In this document: in pieces, positions 22,772 through 34,429 of the stretch | Numbering within the stretch: the first letter of the stretch is position 1 | Layout of the letters: each line of letters starts with the position of its first letter | Origin: Rattus norvegicus | Lineage: Eukaryota; Chordata; Mammalia; Rodentia; Muridae | Assembly (NCBI RefSeq): GCF_036323735.1 | Contig: NC_086033.1 | Span: forward strand, 5,848,968 to 5,912,967 | Length of the DNA stretch: 64,000 nt | Direction of reading: 5' to 3' | Program-made: the position numbers and the translations under genes | Notes under the pieces: generated by a model | Told to the model about the DNA's origin: nothing | Seen by the model: the letters and a program-made list of their open reading frames with translations, nothing else | The model's database searches: none

Positions 22772-24580
22772 CTTTGTGCATTCTGTGTGTGTGTTTATGT
22801 GTGTCTGTTTGTTTCTTTGGGTATGTTTGTGTATTTATGTATCTATATATTTATGTGAAAATGGAGACTATCAACTTATGGTATTTTTTTCATAGTAGCT
22901 ATTGTCCACAGTGCTTTATGAGATGAAGTCTTTCACTGGCTTGGAAGTTGATAAGAAGACTTGGCCACCAAAATGTCTTTATCACTCCTTCTCTGATATT
23001 GGCCATGTGTATATGTACCTGGCTTTTGACATGGGTTGTACACACTGAACTGAGGTTCTTCTGTGAGCCTGACGAGCACTTTACCCATGGAGATATCTCA
23101 CTGGCCCACACAGGGCAACCTTTGCCTGAATATTTCCTGAGTCAAGATCTCATTAACTCTTAGGTGTGCCTACTGAATTATTGATGCACATTTTCGAGGG
23201 AACATATACCCCTCTCCTCTTTTGGTTCCTGTTCTACTCCTGGACTACAAAGTAAAGAAATGAATAAAATGCCTAATTCCTACTCAGTCAAACAACCCTT
23301 CAGAAATGTGAAATGGTCAATCCTTCCACTGACTCGGTTCTTTTGTCAGTTGTGTGTCAAACCATCCTGCGTGCACAGGCCTAAGTGGAAGAGTAGATGA
23401 AATAACAGACTTACAGCACCAGCCCAATCCCTGCTAATTCCGTAGGGATAATGTTTGTATCAGTCTTCACCTCCCATAAGACAATTTCTGTCATTAACTT
23501 TCCCCATCACGAGAGAGCACAGACTTGACCTTAGAAGGCAAAGCCAGAGTTGATCCTTGAAACTCTACTTTCACAGAGGCACTGAACATAATGTCTACCT
23601 AAGGACTTCTAAAGGCAAGCGAGGTCTAAAGTGTCTTCCTGAATAGTGCACACTGGTACATATTCAGTAGATATTTCCCTGTCTTTTTAATTCGATGCTT
23701 TAGCAAAAGGAAGGAAGAAAGAAGAAAGGAAGGAACGACAGAAGGAGAACATGCCTACTTGGTTAATATAACCCAGTACAGTGAATGCTCAGGAAATAGA
23801 ACTCTTTCTGGACGTCCAGTATGAAGAGTCCCAGGATTTTCTCTTTCTTCTTCATCAGGTAAAATGAGGCAATTTCTTCAAATGGAAGCAGCAGGAACAA
23901 TGTGCACCGTGACGGGAAGAACAATAGTGAAGTGGGCAATGACAGTGACTCAGACAAAGTGCTGAAGCCCCAGGTATTTATTCTGGGTTGTCTGGTATGA
24001 GTGACAGAGCCGTGCTGTAGTCACTTTTCTGTGGCAGTTTACCTGTGGGTGGCAGTTTTCTGTAGTCCTTGACACTGATGCTTTAGATCATTTTTCTTAC
24101 AAAGTCCAGCTGGCTTATATGGCTAGAATAGGAAAATCGATTTGGTTGTTTACTGATTTCTTTTAAATTCCCATTAAAAATTTCTGATAAACAATAGTTT
24201 AAGTAAGCATGATTGATTAATATTTTTAAAAGAGGTAAAAACACTCAGAGACCTAGAAAAACGTGGATGGGTTCCTCTTTAGTCAACTGGAGCCACAAAA
24301 ATGTCAGAATCACACAGCCAATCAGAATTCACCTGAAACCAGACACTACAGACATGGTCTCATTTACATAGAAAGAATTGGCTGAAGGGAAATGATAAGC
24401 AAAGTTGCTCACCACAACCACGAAAGGACTCTTCACAACTGGGCATAGTGACTCAAAGTGCCAATTTCAGTACTTGGGATAAAGAAGTAGGTAGATTCCT
24501 GTAGGATCAAGGCCACCCTGCTTCACCCAGCAAGTCCATGATGGTCACGTCTGCCAGATTATCCTGAGAGGTCACATTTT
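20615..24580. other. Unassigned intergenic stretch
   Basis: Contains the (GT)n tract, a GGAA-rich run (23700-23745) and non-recognised short frames, the longest 134 codons at 21078-21482 on the minus strand. No feature can be supported. Confidence 0.3.
22735..22815. repeat. (GT)n microsatellite
   Basis: Interrupted GT tract with TTTGTG and CTTTGT interruptions. No gene is associated. Confidence 0.9.
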
Positions 24581-24584
24581 TCCT

Positions 24585-24770
24585 TTTTTTTTAATATTTA
24601 ATTTTTACTTGTGTGAGTACATTGTAGCTATCTTCAAACACACCAGAAGAGGGCGTCAGATCCCATACCAGAGGGCTGTAAGTAGCCATGTGGTTGTTGG
24701 GATTTGAACTCAGGATCTCTGGGAGAGCAGTTGGTGCTCTTAATCCCTGAACTATCTCTCCAACCCCTGA
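24585..24770 (-). mobile_element. B2 SINE, antisense
   Basis: The complement of the B2 body: CCAGAAGAGGGCGTCAGATC, GTTGGGATTTGAACTCAGGA and GAGAGCAGTTGGTGCTCTTA, after an AT-rich tail complement. Confidence 0.85.
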
Positions 24771-25024
24771 CGGATCCTGTGGCAACATACTGACTAAAAC
24801 TCTTTATACATTCCTTCAAAGGGTTAATATTTCCAGGCTTGAATGACAATGGTACATTTATAACTTAGATGAAGTATTTCATAAGTAACACTGGTCACAG
24901 ATATTGAAGTGATGGGTGAACTATCAGAAATAGAAGGACACTGCAGGACACTGGATATCTATGCAGGATAGCAGTAGATGTAGTTGCACTTTTTACATAA
25001 AACACACAGACCTTTCCAAACCTA

Positions 25025-25215
25025 TTTACTTTTATTTTAGTTTGTTTAAGATTTATGACGTATACAGCTTTCTGTCTGCATGCATGCTTGCCGACCAGAA
25101 GAGGGCGCCAGATCTCACTATTGATGTTTGTGAGCCACTGTGTGGTTACTGGGAATTGAACTCCGACCTCTGGAACAGTAGCCAGTATTAACTGTGGAAC
25201 CACCTCTCCGGCACC
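25025..25215 (-). mobile_element. B2/B3-type SINE, antisense, diverged
   Basis: It contains CCAGAAGAGGGCGCCAGATC and TGGGAATTGAACTCCGACCT, the B2 landmarks, with more mismatches than the previous copy. Confidence 0.75.
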
Positions 25216-25219
25216 ATTA

Positions 25220-27040
25220 CTTCTATTCTAATCTGCCTGGTGTCTCCAGCAATTTCCTTATGAATGTTCTCTTGGTATGATAAAGTTTGATTTTAACCTG
25301 TGCACTCAGAAGGGACACACATCTGCAATGACATGTTCATTTTGAGTTTTGTATTTGTAATCCAAGATCTTTTTGTTTGTATTTAGCATGGAACTATCTA
25401 TGTAAACAAGGATGTTCTACTCCCTGCCTCTGCCCTCCTGCTTGAACTCTTGAAGTAACAGTGGACCACCACCATGAAAGGCACTTTCTTCTTTGTGTCC
25501 TAAAACCACAAACAAGCAATTAAGTGCCTACTAGGGCGTTATGAAATATGCTATCACCTTAGATTACTCACAGCATGGCTGGGTATTTCGAGGCATTGTT
25601 CCATTGGACTAGACAGAAGACTCTGGCATGAATTTTCTAATGGTGCTAAGTGCCCTTTCATTTTTCTGAAAGTCCTTTGGACTTATGCCAGAGTGATGGA
25701 TGTGCACCAATATCACTGGAAATTAAGTGTCCGTTTCCTTTAAAGCTGAGGTTGGGTTTCTTTTGAGAGAGGAGTGCTTGTGACTGGGCTGATTCAGGTC
25801 TCCTCCAGCCAAGGCAACTGTGGGAGGAGACATCGCTCAGGTGCACTAAATTCTCACTTCCACAAGGTGGCACCCAATACCTAGCAAAACATATCCACAT
25901 TTCTTCAGGACAAACACATAAGGGCCATTGGCCAGAAGGGGTCAGAACAACACCACTCTTCTGTTCCCCTTTCACTGAGCACTAAGTGGTGATCGCCCTT
26001 ATAGACAGCAGACTGCGGTGGTCAGAATGGAGGAAGGTGATAATTTAAGGCCTGTCACTGTAGGAAGTAAAAGTTGACATTTTTATCTGTAGATAGTATA
26101 ACATTCATGAAACATTTATGAAAATTCCAAGGATATAATCATTAAGGGAAAATTTCAAGCTGATTGCCCATTAATTATTATATATCAATTGTATAAAAAA
26201 TCAAAGAAAAGCTATTGCTAAGGAGTACTGATCAAAAAGACTGCATATTTTTATTTTTTCATTTTAATTTGGTTTCAAACGGTGTGTGTGTGTGTTCCTA
26301 CATTTTAAACTGATGTGAACAAAGAGAAACTGTCCAGAGGGATAAAAAGAAATGATAGAAGAGGTGAGGAAAGGAAGGACAATAGTATTGAGAGGCAGAG
26401 ATAAGCACAATATATGGTATATGCATATATGAAAATTAGACACACACACACACACCCTCTTGTGCAATAGCAGCAAGGTACTCAGCAGGTAAAGAACTTG
26501 CTGCACTAGTATGATTATCTGAGTTCAATACCTGGGACTCCTAGAAGAAACATGAACTGAAAATTGTGGCACATATGTGCACAGACACCCACACATATCC
26601 ACAGGCAAAGAAAACTTTGAAAATTCCTAAGCATTTGATTTTAGAGGCACAAGGATCAGGAGTTGGGAATGAGGTCACCCCAACATTCACTCACCACAGA
26701 AAACCCAAGAACCGAGATTGAGCTAAGCTAATGAGTCCGATTAATGTGAGGCAAATGTAAGAAAAAATGTTTTTAATGTGCAAGTATGCATGGCATAAAC
26801 CACAACAAATATTAGGTTAGAAATATCAAATTGCTGGTCCTTTATTTTAGTTGAAAGAAGGAAACAAAGAAACAAAAAGATAGAGAAAAGAAACTAAATG
26901 ACAAACTTATGAAGGGAAGTAGAAGCCATCAAAATAAAGGCAGGGAATGAAAGAAAATGGGCTGTGGTGCCATGCTTGAAGGAGGAAAAGACTTTAGACT
27001 CTCTGCTCTGATGAAGCTGACTAAGGTGGTGCCTGCAAGT
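25220..27040. other. Unassigned intergenic stretch
   Basis: Apart from the SINE at 26470-26620, only short unsupported frames (for example 105 codons at 25658-25975 on the minus strand). Confidence 0.3.
26470..26620 (+). mobile_element. B3/B2-like SINE, diverged
   Basis: GGTACTCAGCAGGTAAAGAA and GAGTTCAATACCTGGGACTC match the B3 head, followed by CA-rich sequence. Confidence 0.6.
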
Positions 27041-27043
27041 CCT

Positions 27044-27382
27044 TCACAGGTGCTTTTGCGCTGCCTGCTCAGCTTGGGCACAGTTGTTTGTCCTCTTGTA
27101 TCCTGTGCGGATTCCAGGTAAGGCGGGCAGTGGGAGAGCCAGGTCTCCAGCTAACTGGCTAAGCTGCTGTGCTTCAGAGCACAGGGTGCCTTGTTGCAGC
27201 TTGAGCAGGAGCTCCTGAGTCTGCACAGCCGCTGCCACAATGTTTCCACCACACTCCTGCTTTTCTCCCTGTGAAATCCCCTCCGGAGTCAGGTTTGCTG
27301 CTTGCTGTTGTCCTGAACTGCTGCCAAAGAAAAACAAGCTCCTTCCTGAAGAACTATTGCTGAACAGGTCCTCTTCCCCCAT
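27044..27382 (-). other. Unassigned 112-codon ORF, possible retrocopy
   Basis: An uninterrupted ATG-to-stop frame begins MGEEDLFSNSSSGRSLFFFG. It contains a leucine- and glutamine-rich, helix-like middle (VQTQELLLKLQQGTLCSEAQ) and a Pro/Leu stretch. Composition is gene-like and GC is higher than the flanks, without SINE or L1 similarity, which suggests a retrocopy of a cellular gene. I do not recognise the parent. The C-terminal part (after LPALPGI) may be frameshifted. Confidence 0.35.
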
Positions 27383-27689
27383 ATCCTAATATTTTTTCTC
27401 TTCCATTAACTATGATGTGGGCTACTTATTAAAAGTAGTTTGCAAAAAACTTTGCCTCCATCCTGCTGTAGTAGAAATAAGGAAAAAGCAAGCAGGTGCT
27501 TTTGTACAAAATACTTTATCAGAGGTCTTAAGCTCCTCAGGCTTCCTCAAAGAAGCTCTGAAGGCAATTTTAGGAAGTATCTAATAATATCGTATGTGAT
27601 AAAAGAAGAGAGGCACTTGGGTCAACTAAATTCCAACTTTATTAGTCTGGTCTCTTAGTCTTCAGTGCATCTATCCAGGCTCTTCTGGC

Positions 27690-28860
27690 TTTTAGAGTCT
27701 GTAGCGAGAAGTAATGTGTGATTCTCATGGGAGGACTGACTGTGTATGTTACCAGTACTTTTACCCTTGCAGCTTTTATTACACTTATTTGTTCTCCATG
27801 TTTACTGTCTTAGGTAATATATGCCCAGGGGAATTTCTTTTCCACTCCAGTCTATTTCATACTGTGTGCTCCTTTTACTTTGATGAGTCTCTTGTTTAAG
27901 TTAAGGACATTTTCTTCTATGATTTTGTTGAGAATGTTTTTTTTTTGGTTGTTTTTATTTTATTTCCTTTTGCCCTGAGTTTATTTTCATCCGTCCTATA
28001 TACTTTATTCTCTTTATCATTTTATTATTATATTTGTTATTTTCCAGAAAAATCCTATTTCTTGGATGTTTTCTTCCAGGATTGACTTCCTTCCTTCCCT
28101 CTTTCCTTCCTCCCTTCCTTCCTTTCTTCCTTTACTTTTCCTTTATTCCTTTCCCCCCTCCACTCTTTTCCTCCCTTTGGATTTAAGATTTCCTCTATCT
28201 ACGTATCCATTCCTTCTATCATCTCTTCAATGCCTGAGGTTCTCTATTCCATCTGTTGGAGTCTGTTATTAAGGTCTGCCTCTGAGAGACTATTTGAGTT
28301 CCTCCATTTTACTCATCCACATCTCTCTGTTTAGGTTTCTTTCATTCATTTCCTTCCACAGTTAGTGTTTTCACAGATTTCTTTATTTTTCTCTTTAAAG
28401 ATCTCTATCATATTTGCAAATTCTGTTTTACAGTCTTTTTTATTCCTGTTCTTCAGTCATGTTGACATATTCAGGGCCTTCTGTCATAGTGTTGATGGGT
28501 TCTAATAAAGATTTTAATGTCATGGCTGTTACTGGTTGTGTTTCTATGCTGGTCTGTAGATATCTGGGCTTGGGAAGATTGTAATTCTAGGTGCTGGATC
28601 TGGTTTTGTGTGGTGGAAAGTATTTGATCCCAACCATGGATTTCTGCCCATCCTTTGTCCATTTAGTTTCTGGATAAAAGGTCTATGATAATCCTTAATT
28701 AGCACAAGAACTGGGCAGATAGCTATCCTCTATACTATTATGCATATTTCTCCAATAATTCCATTGTATAATTTGCCATGGTTTTGTCTGGGTTGCTTTT
28801 CACTCCAATTAGCCCACTCACATGGCCATTAAAGATTCTTACCTCATTGTGACTTCTCCT
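27690..28860 (-). mobile_element. Probable antisense 5' portion of an old L1
   Basis: T-rich sequence with the complement of L1 5'UTR/ORF1-like text (TCTGTTGGAGTCTGTTATTA, TTCTGTTTTACAGTC). It includes a TTCC-rich run at 28080-28165. Assignment is by general resemblance only; no ORF1 frame is kept. Confidence 0.4.
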
Positions 28861-29076
28861 CTATTTACATTCTTGTTTCTACCCCTGTCTGTAATGGTCT
28901 CCTCCCAACCCCAAGCTGGGACCACCAGGGAACACCTGTCTTAATTCTGCACAGCTTTTGACTATAGGCATTTTTATTTACAATTCAGAAATAACTTGGT
29001 GGTAAGGTCACATAAGAGTATGCATTGGTGTTTTCTTTCTTTCATTTGTTGTTGCTGTTTTTAATGTCTTTGTCTG

Positions 29077-29116
29077 ATTGGTTGGTTGGTTGGTTGGTTG
29101 GTTGGTTGGTTGGTTT
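29077..29116 (+). repeat. (TTGG)n microsatellite
   Basis: About ten GGTT units, followed directly by GAGACAGAATTTCTCT, which resembles an antisense B1 end. Confidence 0.9.
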
Positions 29117-29195
29117 TTGAGACAGAATTTCTCTACTGTATTAGCATTTTCAAAAGCCAGTTGCTTGATTAAGATATCTGGGGTCAGAGAAAGGC

Positions 29196-29405
29196 CTGAA
29201 TGTTAGTATCCTGCTAGCAGCCTTCTGATGAAGATGTAGAACTCATAACTCCTACTGGACCATACTTGCTTAGAGGGTGACACGCCCCCACCTTAATGAT
29301 AATGGACTAAACATCTGAACCTGTAAGCCAGCTGCAATTAAATGTTGTCCTTTATAAGACTTTCACTGGTCATGCTATATGTTCACAGCAGTAAAACCCT
29401 AACTT
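29196..29405 (+). repeat. First copy of a 210-bp LTR-like repeat
   Basis: It shares CTGCTAGCA, GATGAAGATGTAGAACTC, AATTAAATG and GTCCTTTATAA with 30763-30975 in the same orientation. A widespread rodent medium-reiterated repeat is likely; family not assigned. Confidence 0.6.
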
Positions 29406-30762
29406 CACCGTCCTCTGAAGGATCATTTCCCCAATGTAGGGGACTGCCAGGGCGTTGAGACAGGCATGAACATCTGAGTTCAAGGTCAATCTACACAGGA
29501 AGATCAAGAAGAGGCAAGCTGAGGCAGGGAAGGAGTGGAAAAGAGGAAGCTAGTGATGGTATCATAGAACAAGGTGAGCAATTCCAGCACCTCCGAGCAT
29601 CAGAAGTCAGCAGCTTTGCCCACAAAGCTTTAGAGTAGAGAATAGAAGGGACTACTGGACAATTGGTGCTGGTTCACTGGAGCTAAGAAATTAGTGCCGA
29701 TTAAAATGAGACCAGCATCAAAGTGGTAAAATCTTACGGGGAGTGCTTTTTGAGAGCACAAAGAAGCTGTGTTATAGAAAGAGCCAAGGCTGAACCTGGT
29801 GCTACAGCTCTCCTTGGTAAAGTCTAACAGTCACCCAGTTGGTACTGGTTTTGAAGACACGAAAGGGTCATGAAGAGGAGGTGAGGCTTGACACTGTGAT
29901 ATGCCATGGAAGGCCATTAGTGAAGGTGATGACTCCATTTTTCTTGATGGCCCAGGACTTAAGAGGTCATGCAAAGAATCTGGGACTAGGCACCACGAAA
30001 AGAGCCTATGGAAGGCTCTGGTGAAGCTTAGTTGCAGTGAAAGACCCCAGTACATTGGAAATTCCAGTGCCACTGGATGATCACCAAGAACAGAAGCTTC
30101 AGTGGTATGGATCAACCTGAGGTTAGAGTGCTACAGAGGGCAGAGCTGGAGACGTGACCCCAACTCTTCGGAGGAGCCCAGATCATGTGTGGGTCCCAGA
30201 TATTGAAGGAAGAAGCTGTAACATTGAAGTCGCCTTGGAGACATACAGATGTTTGAGATGCCAGAGCCATGGACTCTCTACTGAGGAAAGCTGCAAAAAC
30301 GGAGTGCAACCAGCACAGCAGGAAACTTTTCTTGCAATCAACAAAGATCAAAAGGGAGTTGGAGATCTGAAGACCACGTTGACATCAGACATGGAGATGC
30401 AGAGTTTAAAGTTTACCCAGCTGGGTTCCTGTCTAGCGTGGGTGTTACAGCTAAGTGCTTGGATCGATCTCAGATGAGACGTTCAACTTTACACTGAACA
30501 TTTTTAAGACTGCTATGAACTATGGGAATTCTGGAAGTTGACCTAATGGATTTTGCATTGTGCTATGTTTAGATGTGGCCCCCATAGTCTCATAGGTTTG
30601 AAGAAGCCTCTGGAAGCCTCAGAGTGGAATGTGAAGGTTTGTATATGCTTGGCCCAGGGAGTGGTACTATTATCAGGTACGGCTCCTTTGGAGTAGGTAT
30701 TTGCTTGTTGGGTCAGGTGTTTCGCTGTGGGTCTGGCCTTTAAGACCCTCATCCTAGCTGCC
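29406..30762 (+). other. Stretch between the two LTR-like repeats
   Basis: No real gene. The longest plus-strand frame (30154-30477, 107 codons) is not recognised. It may be the internal part of a non-autonomous LTR element. Confidence 0.4.
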
Positions 30763-30975
30763 TGAAACTGAGTATTCTGCTAGCAAACATCAGATGAAGA
30801 TGTAGAACTCTCAGCTCCTACAGCACCATATCTGCTTAGATGCTGCCAGGCTCCCACCTTGATGAAAAAGAACTGAAAATCTGAACCTTTAAGCCAGCTC
30901 CAATTAAATGCTGTCCTTTATAACATTTGTCTTAGTCATGGTATCTGTTCTCGGCAGTGAAACCCTAATTAAAAA
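30763..30975 (+). repeat. Second copy of the 210-bp LTR-like repeat
   Basis: Partner of 29196-29405. The two could be the LTR ends of one old element with the roughly 1.36-kb stretch between them, or independent insertions. Confidence 0.6.
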
Positions 30976-31118
30976 ACTTCACATAGATGCCTGGAAGTTT
31001 AGATAATTAGCATGCAGACCCCATAAATGTTTCCCTACATATCTCAAGAAACACTTTGTTCAGGTATGATCCATTGCCACAAATAAGGAACATGATGAAG
31101 GACAAATGTCCATGGTAG

Positions 31119-31285
31119 GGGCTGGAGAGATGGCTCCTCATTTGAGAATTTGTTTCTCAAAAGACCTGCAGGGCACCTAACAATCCTCTGTCACTTAAGT
31201 TCCAGGTGAAACACAATGACCTCTTCTGGCCTTTGGGGAATAACATGCACAGACCTACAGAAGGCAAAACACTCATAAATATAAA
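31119..31285 (+). mobile_element. B2-type SINE
   Basis: It starts GGGGCTGGAGAGATGGCTC and ends in an AT-rich tail with ATAAATATAAAAT. Confidence 0.7.
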
Positions 31286-31639
31286 ATAATTCAACAACAA
31301 TAATAAACAAAAACAAAAGCTCCCAAAGGAGGGAAAAACAAAGGAGAAAACTCATAGGGCACCTTTGCCTGGATATTTTGTCCAGCTTTTAAAGAAATCT
31401 AGAAACTGAATTGTAAACTATGTGGTCTGCTTGAGTTGAAATCGCAAATGGAACATAGAACATTGCCAAGAACAAAAGTCATCATCCTAATCAAGAACAA
31501 GAAAACAACCAATCATAAAAACCCTATCCCCTGAAAGGTCTTGCAATTTATTATCTCTTCTGTGCAGTTACAATTGATATCATGTTTGAAGGAAACCAAA
31601 AGCAAGCAATTCTGTTTCATGACTGCTTCTATACTCCCT

Positions 31640-31975
31640 ATAATATTGTTTTTTTTTCCTGGGAGATACTATAGAAAACCTGATGAATATTCCATTAATA
31701 TGTTCAACACTGTCATCCACAAAAGAGTATATTTAAGTGGTTGCTAAATATTTGATAAGGATACAGCATTGGTAATTTTTTCATCATGAAGTTGGTATTC
31801 AGAGTTGGACACACAATCTACACTGAAAGTACAATTGTCTTTGTATCTCAGTCTGACTGGGAAGTCATTATGATGCCCAATCCCTGTGAGAATGCAGAGA
31901 TCCATCTCTGCCTGAGAGCTGTGGGATTTCAGATGGTTACATCACACTTCAATAAAGAAGGTTCTTAAGAGTGAC
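31640..31975 (-). other. Gene C 3' flank matching unit A 7800-8110
   Basis: Shared landmarks in the same order: ATTTTTTCATCATGAAG(T/G)(T/G)GG, the 'ACAC(A)..CTGTCTAC/CAATCTAC' segment and a CTGTG(A/G) run. It sits right beside gene C exon 4, whereas in unit A it lies 4.3 kb beyond exon 4. Confidence 0.5.
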
Positions 31976-32016
31976 GAGTTCGAGATCACTGTTTGATTCA
32001 CAAGGATACATTCGAT

Positions 32017-32218
32017 TTACTCAAAAGTAACAGGACACAAGGATTCAATATCTGCGGTGTAGATGGTCTTGCTGGCCTCCTCACAGAACCTCTTTCCCTC
32101 CTCACAGGATGCTTGCAGTTCAGTCTGCTCCACCAGCAGTTTTCTGTTCTCATTCATCAAAATCCTTACATTCTTCTTCAATTCATTGCGTTCATTCAGG
32201 AGGTGGAAGTTTCTGATG
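32017..32218 (-). CDS. Gene C terminal exon 4 reading to a stop
   Basis: A TTCAG acceptor precedes 32218. The frame encodes RNFHLLNERNELKKN, NRKLLVEQTELQASCEE, then CEEASKTIYTADIESLCPV and stops at 32017. The part after the EEAS segment has no counterpart in A or B. It lies next to sequence (31.78-31.97 kb) resembling unit A near 7.94-8.11 kb, so the C-terminus is probably a deletion product. Confidence 0.6.
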
Positions 32219-34285
32219 CTGAATCAAAAACAAATAATGGTAAATCCCAGGCAGTTTCTATTTGCCTGCCACTCCTGCAAGGACAATCATCCCTTCAAGG
32301 GCCCCATCCCCAGGCATCTCCAGACTAGAGCCACAGTTTACATGTTAGCACCAATTAGAGGCAGGTCAAATCCCGAGTCCGCACTCCATGGGAATCAAAG
32401 TACATCAGAAAATCCTGACACTAGAGGGTATATATACATCAAAGCAGAGGAAATGGTGCATATGGGTGCTTATGTGTTCATGGTATTCTAAAGTCATTGG
32501 CAGGTAGAGGGCCAATCCCCTCTGAGGGCTGATAGAAGACTCAGCAGCTATACAATCTTCCCATGTGTTTCTCATGGATCCCAGATCTTTTTTCAAAGTC
32601 ATAGCTGGACAGAAGTATTTCCCGCCTAGTGCTGGGGTCTCCTTTCTGTCAGTGACTCACCGGTAGGAATTGTTCTCTTGCATGAGCTCCTTGTACTTCT
32701 CCATGGCATCACTTATCCACTTGGTTATCTTATGCATATCCATCGTTCTCATCTCATGTTGGGATTTAAGCATTGGCAATTCAACACTCAGCCTGTGTTA
32801 GAATATGACCCAAGGAACAAATAACTGTCTGAACTCATGATTTCACAATTAGATGAAGTGTAAATAAAAAATACCCAATAAAAAATTCAAATACTTTCAC
32901 ATCCATCCATACATACCAACCCATATACAAACATAATTAGAATGCCAACTTAATCATGGAGGTGCCATAGAATCAGTGTATAACGACCAAAATCAGAGTA
33001 AGAGTGATGACATTCAGGCATTTCATTCACACACTTAGATGCAGCAAGTGTGACAAGGTCCTTCCAGCTGTTGAAAAAATCCAATCCAACTCCAAGGAGC
33101 TCAGGGTCAAGTACAAGAGAGGTTGACCCTAAACACACAGCACCTAGCTTCTCTCACAGGCCAGCACCTGCCAAGGCTCCTTAAAGTCCAGGATGAGAGA
33201 TGAAACACTTTCTTGATGTGAGGAAATCTTGGCTTAGCAGAGAGAGCACAAGACAGTCAGTAGGTTACAGGGCATAATGACTACCTGTAGTTCAAACCAT
33301 CATTGACATAAAGGTCCAGGATTTGAGACAGTTCATCCCGCTCGATTTTACACTTCTGGATTTCAAGTTTTAGTTCCTCCAATTTCTTTATACGTTTTTC
33401 ATGGTTACTGATGAAATTTTCTGATGATGCCTTCCGAATAAACCCTGTAGATAGATAAACACAAGTGAATGTACATATTGGATAGCCCATGGGTAGAAAA
33501 GACCATTCTGAGTCTCAAAAAGGAGGTTGAGGGAGAGGAAAGGCTGGAGACTTGTTGAATCCCCGAAAGAGAAGAAAAGCTCTCTCTAATGTGGACTCTT
33601 AAGCTATTTCCCTCTTTCCAACCTCCATTGCCATACATAAGCCTCACTCACTATTACATGATCCCTCATCCTGAAAGATAGAATCTACCTCAGATATAAA
33701 GATTTGGGACATTGTCAGCAGATATCAGACGTGGAGCCGGTCATTCCTGGAGTTCACAGCACCATCAAACCCTAATCGTGTGTTCAAGCCCAAAGTGTTT
33801 GAGACCTCAATTCATGACTAGGGGGTTCATCCTTCCTTGTTGTTGTCATCACAGACTTAGTACCCTACAGGAATCTAAAGGATGGAGTGCTTCAACTCCC
33901 AACCATGAATGGGCACATTGTTATCCTCATAGGGCTTCCTCCTGGCATTCCTTGGCAGTAGAAATTAAAAAGCTCATAGAAAAGAAGCTGAAGGCCTGCC
34001 AATTCCTTGCTCTCTGTCAAATTAATCATCAGGACTCTTGATTCTTGGTCTGCAATTGACAAATTCCAAGGCTCCTGCTTGTAAGGCCGACTCCTGAAAG
34101 GCTCAGCTCAAACCTGCCTCCTGGAGGAAGTTCCCCAACTCTACCTAGTACTCACTGTGCCTTCCCCAGAATGATTTCATTCTTCCGTACTTACAAGACA
34201 GGAGGCCAGCTTTCTTCTGCCTCGGTCTGGTCTCTCCTTGGTCTCCCCTCTCCTTCTGAACGAGCTTGAGCAGCTGGTGAAACAT
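32017..34285 (-). CDS. Gene C: divergent DLG5-like / takusan-family member, four exons
   Basis: Exons at 34285-34156, 33444-33285, 32792-32661 and 32218-32017 join in phase with GT/AG ends and no internal stop. Exon 1 encodes MFHQLLKLVQKERGDQGET and on to KSFWGRH; exon 2 contains RIKKLEELKLEIQKCKIERD; exon 3 contains QHEMRTMDMHKITKW and ends QENNSYR; exon 4 contains NERNELKKNVRILMNEN. All phases equal those of genes A and B, although the proteins are far diverged, so the C lineage split earlier. Exon 4 has no obvious donor and reads on to TAA at 32017-32019. Its flank joins sequence that lies beyond the gene end in unit A, so the original terminal part appears deleted. Predicted length is about 206 residues. 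A small coiled-coil protein is likely; expression cannot be judged. Confidence 0.68.
32661..32792 (-). CDS. Gene C coding exon 3
   Basis: 132 nt, exactly the length in A and B, with an ACACAG acceptor and GTGAGT donor. It encodes LSVELPMLKSQHEMRTMDMH and on to QENNSYR. Confidence 0.72.
33285..33444 (-). CDS. Gene C coding exon 2
   Basis: 160 nt (one codon shorter than in A and B), CTACAG acceptor and GTAGTC donor, phase 1 in and 2 out. It shares RKASS near the start and the ERDEL core with genes A and B. Confidence 0.74.
34156..34285 (-). CDS. Gene C coding exon 1
   Basis: Starts with ATG at 34285 (MFHQLLKLVQ) and ends one base into a codon before a GTGAGT donor. It shares with A and B the MF start, the leucine/phenylalanine pattern and the GETRPRQ-like segment (A has AGTRPRQ). 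Confidence 0.7.
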
Positions 34286-34351
34286 GCCTGTTTGCGAACC
34301 CAAAAGGCACTGAAAGAATTCCACAGGCAGTTGGTGTCACCACAACACTGG

Positions 34352-34424
34352 TGACGTCCCAGAAGATTCTAGTGCTCTCTTAGATACAAGAGATTGTCCA
34401 AGGAAGAGATTACTGATGACGTCA
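34352..34424 (-). promoter_or_regulatory. CRE elements upstream of gene C
   Basis: A perfect palindromic TGACGTCA lies at 34417-34424 and TGACGTCC at 34352-34359, about 130 and 70 bp upstream of the gene C start. The same two positions carry decayed forms in genes A and B. CREM-type factors drive many spermatid promoters, which would fit a Spetex-like germ-cell gene; this is an inference. Confidence 0.5.
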
Positions 34425-34429
34425 CTGGG

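Noticed and set aside
31786..31968. Open frame MKLVFRVGHTIYTESTIVFV as a small gene
   Set aside because: The homologous unit A and B sequence is not open in this frame; it is 3' flank of the gene family.
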